This document shows, one piece after another, positions 35,516 to 48,069 of a stretch of DNA of 64,000 bases. Every line of letters starts with the position of its first letter. Position 1 is the first letter of the stretch. The position numbers and the translations under genes are program-made. The notes under the pieces were generated by a model, which was not told where the DNA came from, did no database searches, and was given only the letters and a program-made list of their open reading frames with translations. Origin of the DNA: Hysterangium stoloniferum (taxonomy: Eukaryota; Basidiomycota; Agaricomycetes; Hysterangiales; Hysterangiaceae); the NCBI GenBank assembly GCA_015178975.1, contig WHVD01000071.1:372001-436000 (forward strand), read 5' to 3'.

Positions 35516-35830
35516 CTACCTCACTACATCAACACTCTCTTGAACTAGTATTCCCATTCTTGGGGGCGTCAAATACGTTTGTAAAGACTTGTTTAAGGCC
35601 CCGTCTTCTCGATGCAATCGACTTGTGATTTCCTTGTATATTGACAGCTTTACCATCAGCGAAACTGTCTTGGCACTGTGAAGAACTTTCATCCCGACCC
35701 TCTCCATACCGACTCCACAGAAATACCCGGGGTTAATTTCAACACTTGAGGATGTCTCAAGATACCGTGATATCATTCCCCAGTCCCTGGCATGACTGGG
35801 ATATGGGCTGAGGTTGGGTTTCTTGTTGGG
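35516..35830 (-). pseudogene. W-associated fragment
   Basis: SRYLETSSSVEINPGYFCGV and VLHSAKTVSLMVKLSIYKEI on the minus strand. DNA matching it is at 61790-62060 on the plus strand, directly upstream of the next W copy, so it belongs to the same unit. Unknown function. Confidence 0.4.
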
Positions 35831-36039
35831 GGATATCTAAACAACAGTTGGTGGGTCACGGTAGCTCGTTTCTCCTTGACACTGAAATGTGCTGGATGTG
35901 ACACAGATCCTATGGAAATAGCATTACACTTTCCTCACCAACTCGTCGGGAACGTTCTAAGGACACTGGGTGAGAGCGGAAGAGGAAGAGAACGAGTTGA
36001 ATGAGAAGCCTGAGATGCGCCCACACTGAAAATAACCTA

Positions 36040-36394
36040 GCAAACATGGAATGAGATAAGTACAACCAAACTTCGTGTTAAGAATGGGATGGAGTGGAGT
36101 GAAGTCCAAATTGTGACAGGTCATTTGACCATAATGGGAACATGGCTCAGTTAGAGAGCTGTAAGGTTTTCCAAGTGGGGTCTGATGACTGGTGCATGGG
36201 ACAGGGTTAGAGATACAGGAGCAGAGTCTGGCAGGTATTCTGGTGACTGATACATGAAGTAACAAAGGTCAAGCGTGGACAGGTCTGATGTCTGGAGTCT
36301 GGCAGGTATTCCGGTAAACTGATAATTGGTGTGTGTAGGGTGCAGGTGTATATAAGTTAGTGCCTGGAGTCTGGCAGGATTTCTGGTCGTAACA
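36040..36394 (-). repeat. Truncated gypsy LTR
   Basis: Matches the outer third of the solo LTR at 36749-37572 (GGGTCTGATGACTGGTGCATGG, ATTGGTGTGTGTAGGGTGC words) and ends TTCTGGTCGTAACA at 36394. The other end is missing. Confidence 0.75.
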
Positions 36395-36748
36395 TTCGTC
36401 CTGGAAACCAAAATGATGTGACAGATTTACCATGTAAGTAAATCAAAGGCAGCTCGCATCCAAGTTGTTTCCCTTCAAGTTTATTGTAATCCCACATAGC
36501 ACATATCAGTGGCATAGACTAACCATAATCCATTGCTTTACAGAGGATTCTAGATAATCTACATACCTGAACCATCTACAATGGTCATAGATCTCCAAAA
36601 TTTCTAAAACTGTGCACAAAAACTTATATTGCCTTGAGCTCCCAACCTTGATGAAACACATTCATATAACCCAATTGAAAATTTGGAATAGTTGATCATA
36701 GCTATTTAGTAGTTTATCTGCCTGACCAGCTGGTTGGTGTTGGATAGT

Positions 36749-37572
36749 TGTTAGGGTATGTACACGGCAGGTTTCTGGAGAAACCCGCAGGATATCCAGT
36801 AGGACTTGGCTTCAGCTTATAGGCTGCACCTTCATAAGATCGTGTTTTCCAATTTCAGACAGGCAGAGGGGATTCCCAGGGAGTCCAGGCAGGGTTTGTG
36901 GGTCAAGGGGTCGTAGGCCGGAGGTCATAGGTTGAGAGGTCAGGAGTCGAGATAAATAAGAGAGATAGATGTGTCAGAGCCCATGGGCTCCGACTAGTGA
37001 GAGTGGTGTAATTCAAGGAGGAGTTTAGAGCAGAAAATGTATTAGATTACTGGGGGGAATCTAAGCTGATTTTCTGACTGGATTGTATGTACAACATCTG
37101 CCAGACTATATAGACTGTGGAATGAATAACATATCAAATCCAGTAATGATGAAACAAAACTAGCAAAACATAAAATGAGAATAGTAAACACCAAATTTGG
37201 TGTTAGGAATGGGACAGAATGGAGCGGAGTCCAAATCGTGACAAATCATAAACCATAATGGGAAATGGAGCAGGAGCGGAGTCTGAATTGTGACAGGTCA
37301 TTTGACTAAAATGGGAACGGGGCTCTGTTAGAGGGATGACGGGTTTTCCGAGTGGGGTCTGGTAACTGATGCGTGGGACGAGGTCAGACATAAACAGGGA
37401 TGGAGTCCAGTGGGTATTCCGGTGACTGATACATGATGTAAGAAAGTCGAATGTGGACAAGTCTGATGTACAGAGTCCAGTGGGAATTCTGGTAAACTGA
37501 CAATTGGTGCGTATAGGGCGCAGGTGTGTATAAGTTAGTGCCCAGAGTCCAGCAGGAATTCTGGTCATAACA
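36749..37572 (-). mobile_element. Solo gypsy LTR with target duplication
   Basis: 824 bp, TGTTAGGGTATG to TCATAACA, flanked by ATAGT at 36744-36748 and 37573-37577. It is related to the element 1 LTR: on the minus strand it keeps a TATA box, the 5'-end 11-mer AGTCAGAAAAT and AAGCTGAAGCCAAGTCC (complement at about 36801-36817). Confidence 0.92.
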
Positions 37573-37577
37573 ATAGT

Positions 37578-39749
37578 CACCTACATGGCCACCATCAACA
37601 AGATGGTTCAAAGGGGTCAGAGGAAGTTTGAGGTCTAGTGAGAGGTAAGATATGTTGTTAACACTGTGTTAATAATAACAAGTCTTCACATAAACTGAGA
37701 CTAGGATTGAATGTGCAATGACGAGTGTATGCACATACATATATACACATATACTATGGTGCCATAAGAACTAACTCCTTTGATTATATATCTCTCCTTT
37801 AATAATGCAATTAACTAGAAACTTCGAGTATCTAAATTTCTCCTTTTTAATCTCCTAAAGACTCCCCTAAATAATTCCAAAGTAAATAAAAGGACACAAA
37901 ATTCGCCATATACCTCAGTGAAAGTTATTCACTCACTGAGCCGCATATACAGACTCAATCCTTTCGCATCCTTGTCTCAAAACTTAATACACTGAACAGA
38001 ACAAGACGTAATAAAGAAAATAACTGTTTGAGACCGGGCCAACTGCGAAGATTTCATGTATGAGTAGAGATCCTCCATGGAGAGGATATGGTGTTTTCCC
38101 AGACCAGCCTAGATCCTGGCGTTGTCGAAGGGGATACGTTTCTTGTCAACCTTTGCATAGCCACGCTTGGAAAAGAGGATGCGGACAGATAGGGGTGTCA
38201 TACACTGGGGGTAATATATTAGTCACAGATAGCGGCTGGAGATCAGATCAGTTGAGCAAGAAGCATAAGCGAACGAACCACGTACCCACATATGTGACGT
38301 GTGGGGCTAAGATACCGTTGTTAATCCGGAGGGCATGTTTCGCAAATCTAAGCAATTAACTATGTACTCACCTCGCAATACGGACAACGAAATATATATT
38401 TGCTTTTGTGAGAGCGTAGGGAGCGCTAGAGGTCTCTGTAATGGCATGCTTCAGACGCATGTCCTCACTCCCTGTCTACCCCCTCACAAAGGCCCCCATC
38501 GGCCCGGACCTCCCGTTTTGACCATGTGCAACTGGGTGATAGACTCTTTAGCATACATTTTTATATATGAAATTATGACTAAAAGAGAGAGATAGAATCA
38601 AGTCTTGAAAGATGGGTAATTGAAAGGGCAACATAGACTCCGTAGGTGCTAGCCGTTCGTCGAACGGATCGTACGCATCATGTATAATATGTTGTGGTAG
38701 CGGGGTAGCATTTGCACCCTACAGACAGCGGTCGCAGCTACACCCTTCTTGATCAGTTCGTCATCCTGTTGTCGGCAATATGGTTGAAGATGTAGTGGTG
38801 GGATGAGCTTGTAATGAATATAGTATTTATCATACGAAGGACAATGAGTTAATACTGCTTGTGGGAGAAGAAAATATAGATGGGTACCATACCTCAGTCG
38901 ACACATGGTGAGAAGAGATTGAGGTATAGAGTGCCAACGTTGATTGTTCTTATACGAAGTTTAAGGGATAGAAACGAGAGGGTAGGCAATATCGGAAAAA
39001 TATGGGACATAGCAACTGAAATGGTTGCAAGGCATGATCGGTACCTCGTACCCTTGTGGGATAATGTAACTGCCTGAAAGGCTGCCGTCCATTGCAGCCT
39101 CGCTAAGTCTCAGTCCAAACGTTCATAGGACCCGAGTATATTCGTCGATGAACAGAGACGATAGTACACGATAGTGACGGTAGTTAAAAACGATAATGAA
39201 AAAACTACTATGCGCGTTTATCCTATTTATATAACGGAGTGGATACTAAATATTAAAGGTCCGTTGTGGTAAGCCTCACCAGGCTTACACTGCCTGAGTC
39301 GTTCTTGTGATCGGGAGCATGCCAATTATAACAGAGCTCGGTTTCAATATTCTTTCTCAACTCTTTGGGTTCGGGTCACAAAAGGTCACATCATCCGTGA
39401 TGCCGATCTTCCAACTTTGGACCAATCAATGTAGGAAGTACCTAAGTCGTGAAAAATTCCTCCTATGTCCTATATATCCTTTTCACTGGAAATACCTAAA
39501 ATATGCGAGCGTGTCGGGGACATTCACGGTCCCCATCCAATCCGGATGCAGTGTCACCACGTGTGTTACTTCCCATCATCGAGGCCACAGACAAGCTTGA
39601 AAAAGTGGTGGACATTAGCCTAACGGATCTCACCCAAAACAAAATTACACAAAAACCCTCTACACAATTATAACAAAACCAACCATCACACAATTCTGCA
39701 TCAGAGGCTCGAAGAATTTTCCACGTAGAAAGTGGTAGCTTATTGTCAA
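37578..39749. other. No recognised gene
   Basis: Unique sequence with short frames on both strands (for example 38060-38359 plus, 38649-38906 minus), none with a motif or believable exon structure. Confidence 0.35.
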
Positions 39750-40500
39750 TTTTTCAATGGAAGAGAAGTATTTTGGGGAATTTGCACAACACAGTGCCTC
39801 ACACGGTGTGACGACCCTCGGGTTTAAGATCATGAACCCTGTCTATGGAACACTGGCTGGAGGAAAGATGAGCCTGAACGCGACATGTATCGCAGTTGTG
39901 ACAGGGAGGCCTCGTTCAGACCTTGAATGATATCTTATTTAAAAAAAGTGTCGTTCATGATTCGGATGTTAGTCTAGGCACGGCTAGCGCGCCAAAATGC
40001 ATTAACACATGTATGAGGATAACGGCTGAGATCGCGGGGATAATGCAAAGTGGCTATGCGCGTTCTTTCGTCGGCTCAAATCATATAGATGTAATATCTC
40101 CAACCCCGGCTGAATAATGAGTTGAATAAAGGCCAACACTATTGGGCTCCTCCTGGTTTGGTTGACATGTGTCGGCATTATGGAAGAGAAATGATTAGAA
40201 CGTGTGTCCAAATGATGGTGTAAGACCTGTGTCAGGGAAACCATGTTCCTGTAACGCTGAGATGGAAGCCTAAATAGACCCTCCCTACACACGAGTAGAT
40301 GATGTGGTGACCACGCAAAGGAAAGAACATGCGGTGAAATGTAAACGCTGAAGCCCGTAAGTGATGGATCGGTCATTGCTCGCGCCGCGCATTATGTCAC
40401 AATATGGAAGGAGTGGAACGAGAATGGCGTTGGGATGGAGGCCGCACACTGTAGTAGACGCAGCTTCGAGCTCGGAAGATCCAGCTTGTTAACTTTTCAG
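39750..40500. pseudogene. Partial W copy
   Basis: Matches 31500-32270 and 33880-34640 in order (CACAGTGCCTCACA, GATATCTTATTTAAA, GTGTCGGCATTATGG/GAGAAATGA words). Minus frame 40002-40376 corresponds to the tail region. Truncated. Confidence 0.5.
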
Positions 40501-40819
40501 CGAAAATATGACCAGACATATAGAGGACGAGGGCAATGCTGTCTGAGTGATATTGTTGGTTATAAACGCATAGGGGGGTCTCATGCGTAACTACAGGATT
40601 ATATACTCAGAGCGGTAATGAATGTGGGCAATAATGACCCCTCACTATACGACTCCGACTGCTCGCTTTACCCGAAAATCTTACACAGCTATCAGACATT
40701 CCTTCTGTAGATCTCAAGGGGGCTGACTATCGACATAGAAGGAGCGCTGCGGGACCTCAATCGCACTGGCTTTTTAACGTTTACGGGTAAAATACATTTA
40801 ATTCAAACTTGCAGCGTTA

Positions 40820-41698
40820 TTAGGCCAGAACGCTGCCAACAATGTCCAAGTAACGGGTTATCTCCTCTCCCTGGGGTGTCTGCCTCGAATTAGCGAATTG
40901 AACCCGCTTGCACTTGAGAAAACCTTTAAGAAATGGTTGTCCAGTTTTATCCTGTGCTTCATCGTAATATCCGTTGAGTCCCAATATGCTAGCCGTGATA
41001 TTGTGTAGTTGACCAATTACAGACCGTGTCTTCCACGTTGCGATGACACGGAATTAGTTTGGACCATTCCTGTTATAAAACGTCGATGAAAATACCTATG
41101 TGTGCGCATGAAGAACGGACATGGTTTCATAAATAGTTGGATCTTTCGCCAGCGACCCGAAACTTTCAGCCAGCGGGGCCATGTTTCAAGCCTGCACACA
41201 TGCAGTGTATAAATACTATGATTGCCGCCGCAAACTCCTTGCTATCAGTAGTCCCTGAATCCTCATGTCTCATGAGCCTATCCTGAAAAATTTTCGACAG
41301 CCCATTTCTTGACCTATTTTCTGCTTGAACAAATAATTCCATCAACACCGGAGAGTCGATATAATGAGCTTGTTTTGGAGAGGTTGGTGATGACGTATGT
41401 GGTAAGGTGGCCAGGCTTACATCCAGGGTATTTAACTCATCTCAGAACAGCTGCTCGGTCCAGATGGTGCCATCACCCTTCTTCACTGGGAAGGCCCACT
41501 TCCGATCCGGCCATAAAATATGACAGGTATTCCGTGCGTTAAGACGAAGGCGGTGAACACGAGGGGGTATTTGTGGTTGCCACCTGGACCACCGTGAAGA
41601 GTTACCAAGGGACGTTGTTTGTACCACGTGTTGCAAGGTTTGCCTGCAGCTACGACATAAAACTCAGCCTCGCCCTCAGTGACTTTCGCGAGAAACAT
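40820..41698 (-). pseudogene. Proline iminopeptidase (alpha/beta hydrolase, S33), decayed
   Basis: Minus-strand blocks in the order of the family: FLAKVTEGEAEFYVVAAGKP, then RPLVTLHGGPGGNHKYPLVF with the HGGPG oxyanion motif, then GIPVIFYGRIGSG. KKGDGTIWTEQLF, SKEFAAAIIVFI and CRLETWP follow. The C-terminal half has SLAKDPTIYETMSVLHAHT, then SVIGQLHNITASILGLNGYY, DEAQDKTGQPF and TRYLDIVGSVLA, stop 40820-40822. Stops and several frame changes break it. It would release N-terminal proline from peptides in the cytosol. Its first ~24 codons lie inside the inverted repeat and reappear at 61663. Confidence 0.82.
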
Positions 41699-42110
41699 CG
41701 TGGGTGATATTTATACTCGCTATTGAGGTTCATTCACACTGCCACTTATAGCTTGCATTTATCCGGCGAGATTCCTTGCTTCCTGTTCTACATCAGAACG
41801 AGTATGTATGTGGATTTCAGTGAGAACAAAGCTTGAAGGCGTTTGTGACTACTTGCCACTTAACTTACGTACGAACAATTGTGCGTCACAATTTTGTATT
41901 TAATCAGGTGTCTCCTTATCAGACCGTGTCAAGTTGCATTGAATTATTCACAAATTACATATAGTACATTTTATGTTTCAAGCACGATAAGCTTGGTAGT
42001 CTGAGAGCAGTCGGCGGCAGAGCAAGTGGCAAGTAATCGGAACCAAACCCAAAAGAAACCGAACAAAAAATGATGCAATCAGAGAAAGTCAACAAAAAGA
42101 ATGAAAATAT

Positions 42111-43480
42111 TTGGTTTGGACAAGGGTGAAACGCGGCTTGGTTCAACTCGTTAACTTCAAGAACATGGCTGGATCTAAAGGTCTGTTTGTTAGTACTTAT
42201 GTGTCATCTAAACACGATGTCAGAATGCAGTCTCAAAATGTTTATCATGAACGGAAGCTTACCAGAGTTTCGGGAGGGCTGATAGCCATGTTACACTCTG
42301 AGACGGCCACAGAGGGGGAGTGCTGGCGATGGACAACCAAACCGTTAGTTGGGACCGCTGCAGATCGGATGAGCTCAGGACGAAAAAATCACTGTACGGG
42401 AGCGAGAGGAACTTACAGTTACATCGTTTCAGGGCCGCCATTCACCGGATGTCACGCATCCCAGCTGATACAGTCCGAGGTAGGCCGCTAACAGAGCTGT
42501 CGCGGGGGGGCGGGGTCGAAGCCAAGAAAACCCTACGAAATCGGAGTTAGTAACCCGATATTGACTTCCTGCAAAGAAATATATAGGTGTATAGAGGTGT
42601 TAGTGTCTAACTTACGCAATATATAGGATAATAAACAACTCACTGGGTGATAATTTTGAACATTGTCTCAGGTCCACCAGCCAATCTTGAGTCGGCTCAG
42701 TACTATGTCGAATTGGCAGAAGTGGGTGATGACGCAGCCGTGCCTCGGTTACGGTACTGAAACATTTGCGTTAGACGAGACCAAAACAAATGAGAATGCG
42801 GCGTACTTCAGCAGTCAGGAATTGCCAACCAGGCCTTGAGTGGATGCCCCGGTACCAAGCCGCTGAAAGACCAAGAAAGAGGGAAGATAACGTTAGAAAG
42901 GACTACGACGGTTTGAGAGATGGACGTACGTTTAATTATCCACCACGCAGAACCTCCTCAGTGACGTCTCAGGTGCTTTCACAGCAGGTATTCGGCCTAG
43001 GAAACTCCAAAGACACAGTACTCACAAACAGACACAGCTGAACGATAATGAATGGGTCGACATATCGAGAAAGGTGATAAAACAACGCACCCCGTTCTCA
43101 AAGATACGAGCCAGCACCAACCGAGTGACCCCACTAGCCCATTAACCAGAGAAATGGATGAAAAGAAAGAAGTAGAAATATCCAAAGAAAGAAGAAAAAG
43201 GAGGAGAACTGGAGAAGAAAGAATTATGTCTGCCCGCTGCCACTACTCCTCGTCCGCCGCTGCCCCTACTATTCGTCCGCCGTTGCCCCTCTTACCCCTG
43301 CTTTTGCTTCTGCCCCTGCTTAATCGGCTTTCTTCTCTTTCCGCCGTCGGTTACGTTGCGGTGGAGGCGCAGCCCGAGGCAATGGTTCCATCCGAGCAGC
43401 TAGAGGTCCGCCAAATGTCTTTGACGAACGTTGCAGTGGGTCGTTGGACATGCGGGACTGGTTTTCCAACCTGTTGCCAC
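42111..43480 (-). pseudogene. Arm A copy of unidentified multi-exon gene V
   Basis: Mirror of 59750-61117 in arm B. The best coding reading is on the minus strand (GSQYRVTNSDFVGFSWLRP near 42480-42575). An open plus frame of 126 codons (42111-42491) exists in both arms but lacks motifs and is doubted. Confidence 0.3.
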
Positions 43481-43481
43481 C

Positions 43482-45885
43482 TCAGTTCAGGCGTAAGTGC
43501 TGTCGCACCGAGGCATTAGCCACTTGCCTATATGGTAACAGGTAAGTATAATCGCCAATATTAATGACACGAAATCATACTTGTCTAACCGTGTTGGCGG
43601 TTCTCCTCTGTTATTAAAGGCCTTGTCTCGCCTCTCTTTTCTCTTTCTATCGTATTGGGGCTGAGGTGTTAACGACTTATGTTTGAAACGCTTTTTTCTG
43701 CTAAGAAATCAATGTTAGTTGGTGTCAGAAATATAGCCGACGGGATTCACCTGGAACCCGAAGACGTTCCCGCCCCGGAGGACGGATTGTGTGAGACATG
43801 CGAACTATCACCATATCCTTTATACCGGCGCTGGTTCTTAGGGTCGCGCATTGATGCAGGCGACCCGTCAGATTCGGCTTCGTCCCGGTAAGGACGCCTG
43901 GGATGTCCATCAGTCGGAGAGCTCGTGCTTGGTGTCACTTTAGGAGCTGCGACTGCTAGGGTGGTCGTCACTTTTGTGTTTAATTTGGTATTAAAATAAG
44001 TCACAATTAACGAAGTATTTCCTGATATTTGAAGTCAGGGAAGTCAGGAGGTGAAGACCTTGGCCTCGGCACAGGATCCGGGCTGCTCAGAAGCTCGTCC
44101 GGCAAGCACAGCGTGCCAAGTACCGTCGTGTGAGGGCAGTTCCTGAATTTAATGAGAGTTAAGGACGTATGAGAGAAAAGAGTGATGCAACGTACTGCGT
44201 ACTAGATGATGAGCCGCCCCAGATGCCCCTAGACGACGTGTCTGCATAAACTTCTATATTTGCACAAAATATCAATTTAGTCAATGACACATTAGAATTA
44301 AGGAGTAACTACCTTGTCCGTATCCATGATTATTTATCCCTTCACTGACCATCGCGGTGGGGGTAGCGCTAGCGTGCGGGGGGTCGAGTTGGCAAGACAC
44401 AGCATGGTGAGCGAATGGGACAACCGGGAGCAACGCTGTCACAGGCATATCTGCAATTATCGCGGATTTTGATGAGTTTTTATAGATCCGGGAAAAGGGA
44501 TGAAGTGTACGAACCAAATTCTGGAGACAAGTCTGTCTGCGTGCTCGTACTGGCGAACACTTTCTGATCAGTGGCTTCATCGTGGTGGTGGATAAGGGAA
44601 GATTCTGTGAAAAGTAGGACAGTTAAGTAATATATTATGAAAAGTAAAAATAAACCACACGAACCCGGTACCATATACTCCGATCCATCATCACCGGCAG
44701 TTTGTGACTTTGGGCGGATGGTGGTATTCGCCTTGGGAACGATGTGGGGATGGAACGTGCCAGCATTGGGTCCTGCTCAAATTAAGTCAGTTTATGATGA
44801 CATTAATTACACGCGTCGGACAAACCTTGCAAGTGCTGGGAATATGAGCCTGTGAACAGAGATCCATCCAGCATAAGGGGCCCATACTCAGTGTACGAAC
44901 CAAATGCTGGAGACAAGTCTGTCTGCGTGCTCGTACTGGCGAACACTTTCTGATCAGTGGCTTCATCGTCGTGGTGGAGGAGGGAAGATTCTGTGAATAG
45001 TACGACAGTTAAGTGATATATTATGAAAAGTAAAAATAAACCACACGAACCCGGTACCATATACTCCGATCCATCATCACCGCAGTTTGTGACTTGGGTA
45101 TTGGTCTTGGGACTGATGTGGGGATGGAGCGTCTCATCGTTAGGTCCTGTTTAAATTACGTCAAATAAATATACGATTACATTAATTAAACGATGTCGGA
45201 CAAACCTTGCAAAATGCTCTGCGCAAATGATCCTGTGAACAGGGATCCATCCAGCATGAGAGGGCCGTACTCTCCAAGGTCGACCCCCTTCCCTTTGTCT
45301 TCCCACGAGATACGTGGGGTATAGTCCGAATCTTCATCGGAGCCTTTGATGTGACCGTCATCCACATCGACAATTTCATGACCGGCAGTTTGTGACTTGG
45401 GGCGGATGGTGGTATTCGCCTTGGGAACGATGTGGGGATGGAACGTGCCAGTATTGGGTCCTGCTCAAATTAAGTCAGTATATGATGTCATTAATTACAC
45501 GCGTCGGACAAACCTTGCAAGTGCTGGGAATACGAGCCTGTGAACAATGACCCATCCAGCATAAGGGGCCCATACTCTCTTGGATCGACTCCCTTTCCCT
45601 TGTCTTCCCACGAGATACGAGGGGTAGAGTCGGAATCGGCGTGGGTGCCCTCGACGTCCCCGTCATCCACAGCAGACGAGTTATAGGCCGGGTTGTTGCC
45701 CTCGGCATTCCTGTCATCCACAGCGGGTGGGTGATCATCCGGGATGCCCTCGACATGACCCGCATCCACAGCGGGTGGGTGATCAGCCGGGTCAATGCCC
45801 TCGAAATTCCCGTCATCCACCGCCGGTGCGCGATCAGCCACGTGCGCGTTTTGAAAACGAGAGTATATGAAATAGACGATGGCGC
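43482..45885 (-). pseudogene. Truncated copy of the modular membrane-anchored gene (arm A)
   Basis: Begins mid-exon just after the membrane segment of the arm B gene and ends at TGA 43482-43484. Exon modules on the minus strand, in order: DGNFEGIDPADHPPAVDAGH...SYSQHLQ; GPNTGTFHPHIVPKANTT...SWEDKGKGVD...GSLFTGSF; GPNDETLHPHISPKTNT; ESSLLHHDDEATDQKVFAST fused directly to EYGPLMLDGSLFTGSYSQHLQ without the intervening intron. Then come a second GPNAGTFHPH module, a second ESSLIHHHDEATDQ module, the MPVTALLPVVPFAHHAVSC module and the C-terminal exons. This order differs from arm B, implying recombination between repeated exons. The 5' part and promoter are absent. Confidence 0.7.
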
Positions 45886-45886
45886 G

Positions 45887-45975
45887 TTAAGGGTCGGACT
45901 TGCAATATCTTCCATTGCTGCGTGTCCATTCAAAATTTGTATTAAGAAATTGAACACATAATGCCATGTCAGGTA
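45887..45975. repeat. Short X-derived fragment
   Basis: Matches 62961-63046 almost exactly in the same orientation (GGTCGGAC, TTCCATTGCTGCGTGTCC, TTGAACACATAATGCCATG words). It sits precisely at the inner end of arm A. Confidence 0.8.
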
Positions 45976-45977
45976 TT

Positions 45978-46150
45978 CTGAGACTTCCTGGATGAAGACT
46001 TGTCCATACGTTTTATCTGGCCATCTAACTCTCCTCTTGGAGCCCCTGTTCCTTTTGTCAGAAAAAAGAATGGATGCCTTACAGGGGCTCAAGAGGAGAC
46101 TTAGATGGCCAGATAAAACCTATGACAAGTGTTTATCCAGGAAGTCTCAG
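45978..46150. repeat. Fold-back of a gypsy RT fragment
   Basis: 45978-46048 and 46082-46150 are inverted copies (CTGAGACTTCCTGGAT, TTTTATCTGGCCATCTAA, CTCCTCTT, GAGCCCCTG) around a 33-nt loop. Each reads, from its own strand, as the RT stretch 'DFLD.HLS.GFI.PS.SPLGAPV'; the plus copy continues FVRKKNG. Confidence 0.75.
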
Positions 46151-47640
46151 ATTGTGGAATGTTCCATGGAAGACAGTAGGTAAATATGTCCAAGGAGTGG
46201 CTGGGCCCTGTCTAATTCATTTTAAGTCATACTGTCTACTTTTCACTTACTAAAAACATCTATGAAGTTATGATATTTCTCTGGGCTGCCTTCTAGGTCT
46301 GCAATGTGCTTGGATTCCAGAGTCGCAAAATGTCCAGTTGCTTCATCAACTTTTAAATGTGAATGCCTGGGATCCATCCAATTTCATAGCCCTAATAAAA
46401 GCTGCTAGATTAAGCAAGGAGGTGGAAGGGGTTACTGTGGGTTCTTGTTAAGTTCCTGAACAAAGCTCCACGGATAGTCCCGCGGAGGTTTCCGGTAACT
46501 ATTCCGAACACACACTTGCTTCCGGGAATAGTCCCACGGAGTCCCCGGGCAATAGGTCCCGGGAAAGTTCCGGGGATTATTAGTACAAGGAACGGTGATA
46601 TCAGAATAATTACCAGAACGTTTTGGTGATCGACTGAGATGGACTTGGCTTCAACTTATAGGCTGCGCCCTTGTACACTCATTCGGGTGTCCATATTTCG
46701 AGCTGACAGAATGCATACAGGAAGATATAGATTCCGGAGTTCCTGTGGGAGTTCCGGGAATCGAGTGTGCAGACAGACAAGAGGACTAGAGACTGTTCAA
46801 GGATCAAACTTGTTCGGGGGAAAACTAGTTCGAGATTGAAACTGGATTCTAAGTACATGAACATAGCAGACTTATATAGACTGTGAAATGTAATAATACC
46901 AAATCCGGTATTAATGAGAGGCAGAACTATTAAACATAAAATGAAACAAGTAAATACTAAACTGGGAATTAGGGACAGAACGGGAGCGGAGAACGAATCA
47001 TGACAGATCATTTAACCATAACTGGAGCGGGGCTCAGTTAGAGGGGTTCCGGAAGTCCAGTCGGATTCCGGTGACTTGGTGCACAAGATAGTGTCGGGTA
47101 TAGACAGGCTTGATGTGCAGGAGGTCCGGTGGAGTCCAGTGGGTTTTCCGATGACTGGTGTGTGAGACGCAGAGACAGATAACAGGAGCAGGGTTCTATG
47201 CTCTGTTAGAGGGGTTCCAGGAGTCCGGTAGGAGTCTGGTGACTGGTACATAAGACACAGAGTGTCGGGTGTACATAGGGTGGAGTCCGGAGTCCGGAGG
47301 AGTCCGAGGACTGGTGTATGAGACATAGCGGGTTAGGTGCAGACAGGTGGGGTGCGTACAGAGAGTCAGGCATAAACAAGTTGACATGTGGGCTCCCGTG
47401 GGAACTCCAGTTGTTACTATACAATATAGAGGGTCGGGAGCATGTAGGACGGGGTCTGGGGGCGCCAGCGGGTTTTCCGGTTCCTGACAGTTCTGGGGAA
47501 GCCAGGGGTGACATAGAGGCCACAGGTGCTGAAATGGGCAGAGATGATACAGTTATATTGGCTGCCACAGGGATCTGGAAAGTAATACTGCCTGATATCC
47601 AGTCAATCAATGGATTGTGTTGGCTGATTTGTTAGTATCA
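46151..47640 (-). pseudogene. pol: Gypsy pol relic (protease end to RT start) interrupted by a solo LTR
   Basis: Minus strand: MIDWISGSITFQIPVAANIT at 47540-47610 is the protease end. After the LTR comes STSLLNLAAFIRAMKLDGSQ (46370-46440), then ATLESKHIADLEGSPEKYH with shifts and stops. This parallels element 1 residues between protease and RT (SLINAAAFIRASKMDGSQ). Confidence 0.8.
46446..47489 (-). mobile_element. Solo gypsy LTR inserted in the pol relic
   Basis: 1044 bp, TGTTAAGTTCCT to TTCCTGACA, flanked by GTTCT at 46441-46445 and 47490-47494. On the minus strand it has a TATA box (CTATATAAG, about 46875) and a variant of the shared leader motif (AAGTTGAAGCCAAGTCC, complement at about 46641-46657). 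Confidence 0.9.
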
Positions 47641-48069
47641 CAGTAGAGGTGGTGGGTTAGTGTAAATAAAGCATATATTAGCCAAATAGTGTTTTAATCT
47701 ATAGCTAATCTTTTGACCTGTTTATAAATATTTTTACTGTTTGATAAATAGTATAAAATATATATAAACTAGCTAGAATTGAAGTTGAATCTAGTTTTGG
47801 AATCAATGAATTGTTATTCATATTTTAGTAATTCTTTTCACAGAAAAAGAATAGCTTGCAAAGCAGCTTTCAAAGACTTCTTTGCAAAGTAGGATGCATA
47901 TACATATTCAAGTAAACTCTTGACTTTGGGTGTTCTAACTCTATTCAGGATGCCACTGATTAATATCAAATACTTAAATTATTTTACCTTGCAGTAAATT
48001 CAGTATTTTCACATTTTGATACAGCATTGGACTCCTTTTCAGAAGATAGTATTAAAATAAGGCTAATAC
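47641..48069. other. AT-rich, no gene
   Basis: No motif-bearing frame. Separates the minus-strand gypsy relic from the plus-strand relic beginning at 48070. Confidence 0.4.

Larger units (their letters stand above)
41634..45885. repeat. Inverted repeat, arm A (~4.25 kb)
   Basis: Reads as the reverse complement of 57323-61731, essentially collinear, with only a few mismatches per 250 bp in the part I compared (43679-43920 against 59310-59549). The outer edge lies in the iminopeptidase start and the inner edge in the membrane-segment exon of the modular gene. Confidence 0.9.

Noticed and set aside
42111..42491. 126-codon plus-strand ORF kept in both inverted-repeat arms
   Set aside because: Conservation follows from recent duplication. 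It lies opposite exon-like gene V sequence, and its content gives no family signal.
43052..43519. 155-codon plus ORF rich in Leu/Pro/Ser (arm A), also in arm B
   Set aside because: It is antisense to the Arg-rich 3' region of the modular gene; low-complexity pyrimidine tracts cause the apparent hydrophobic segment.
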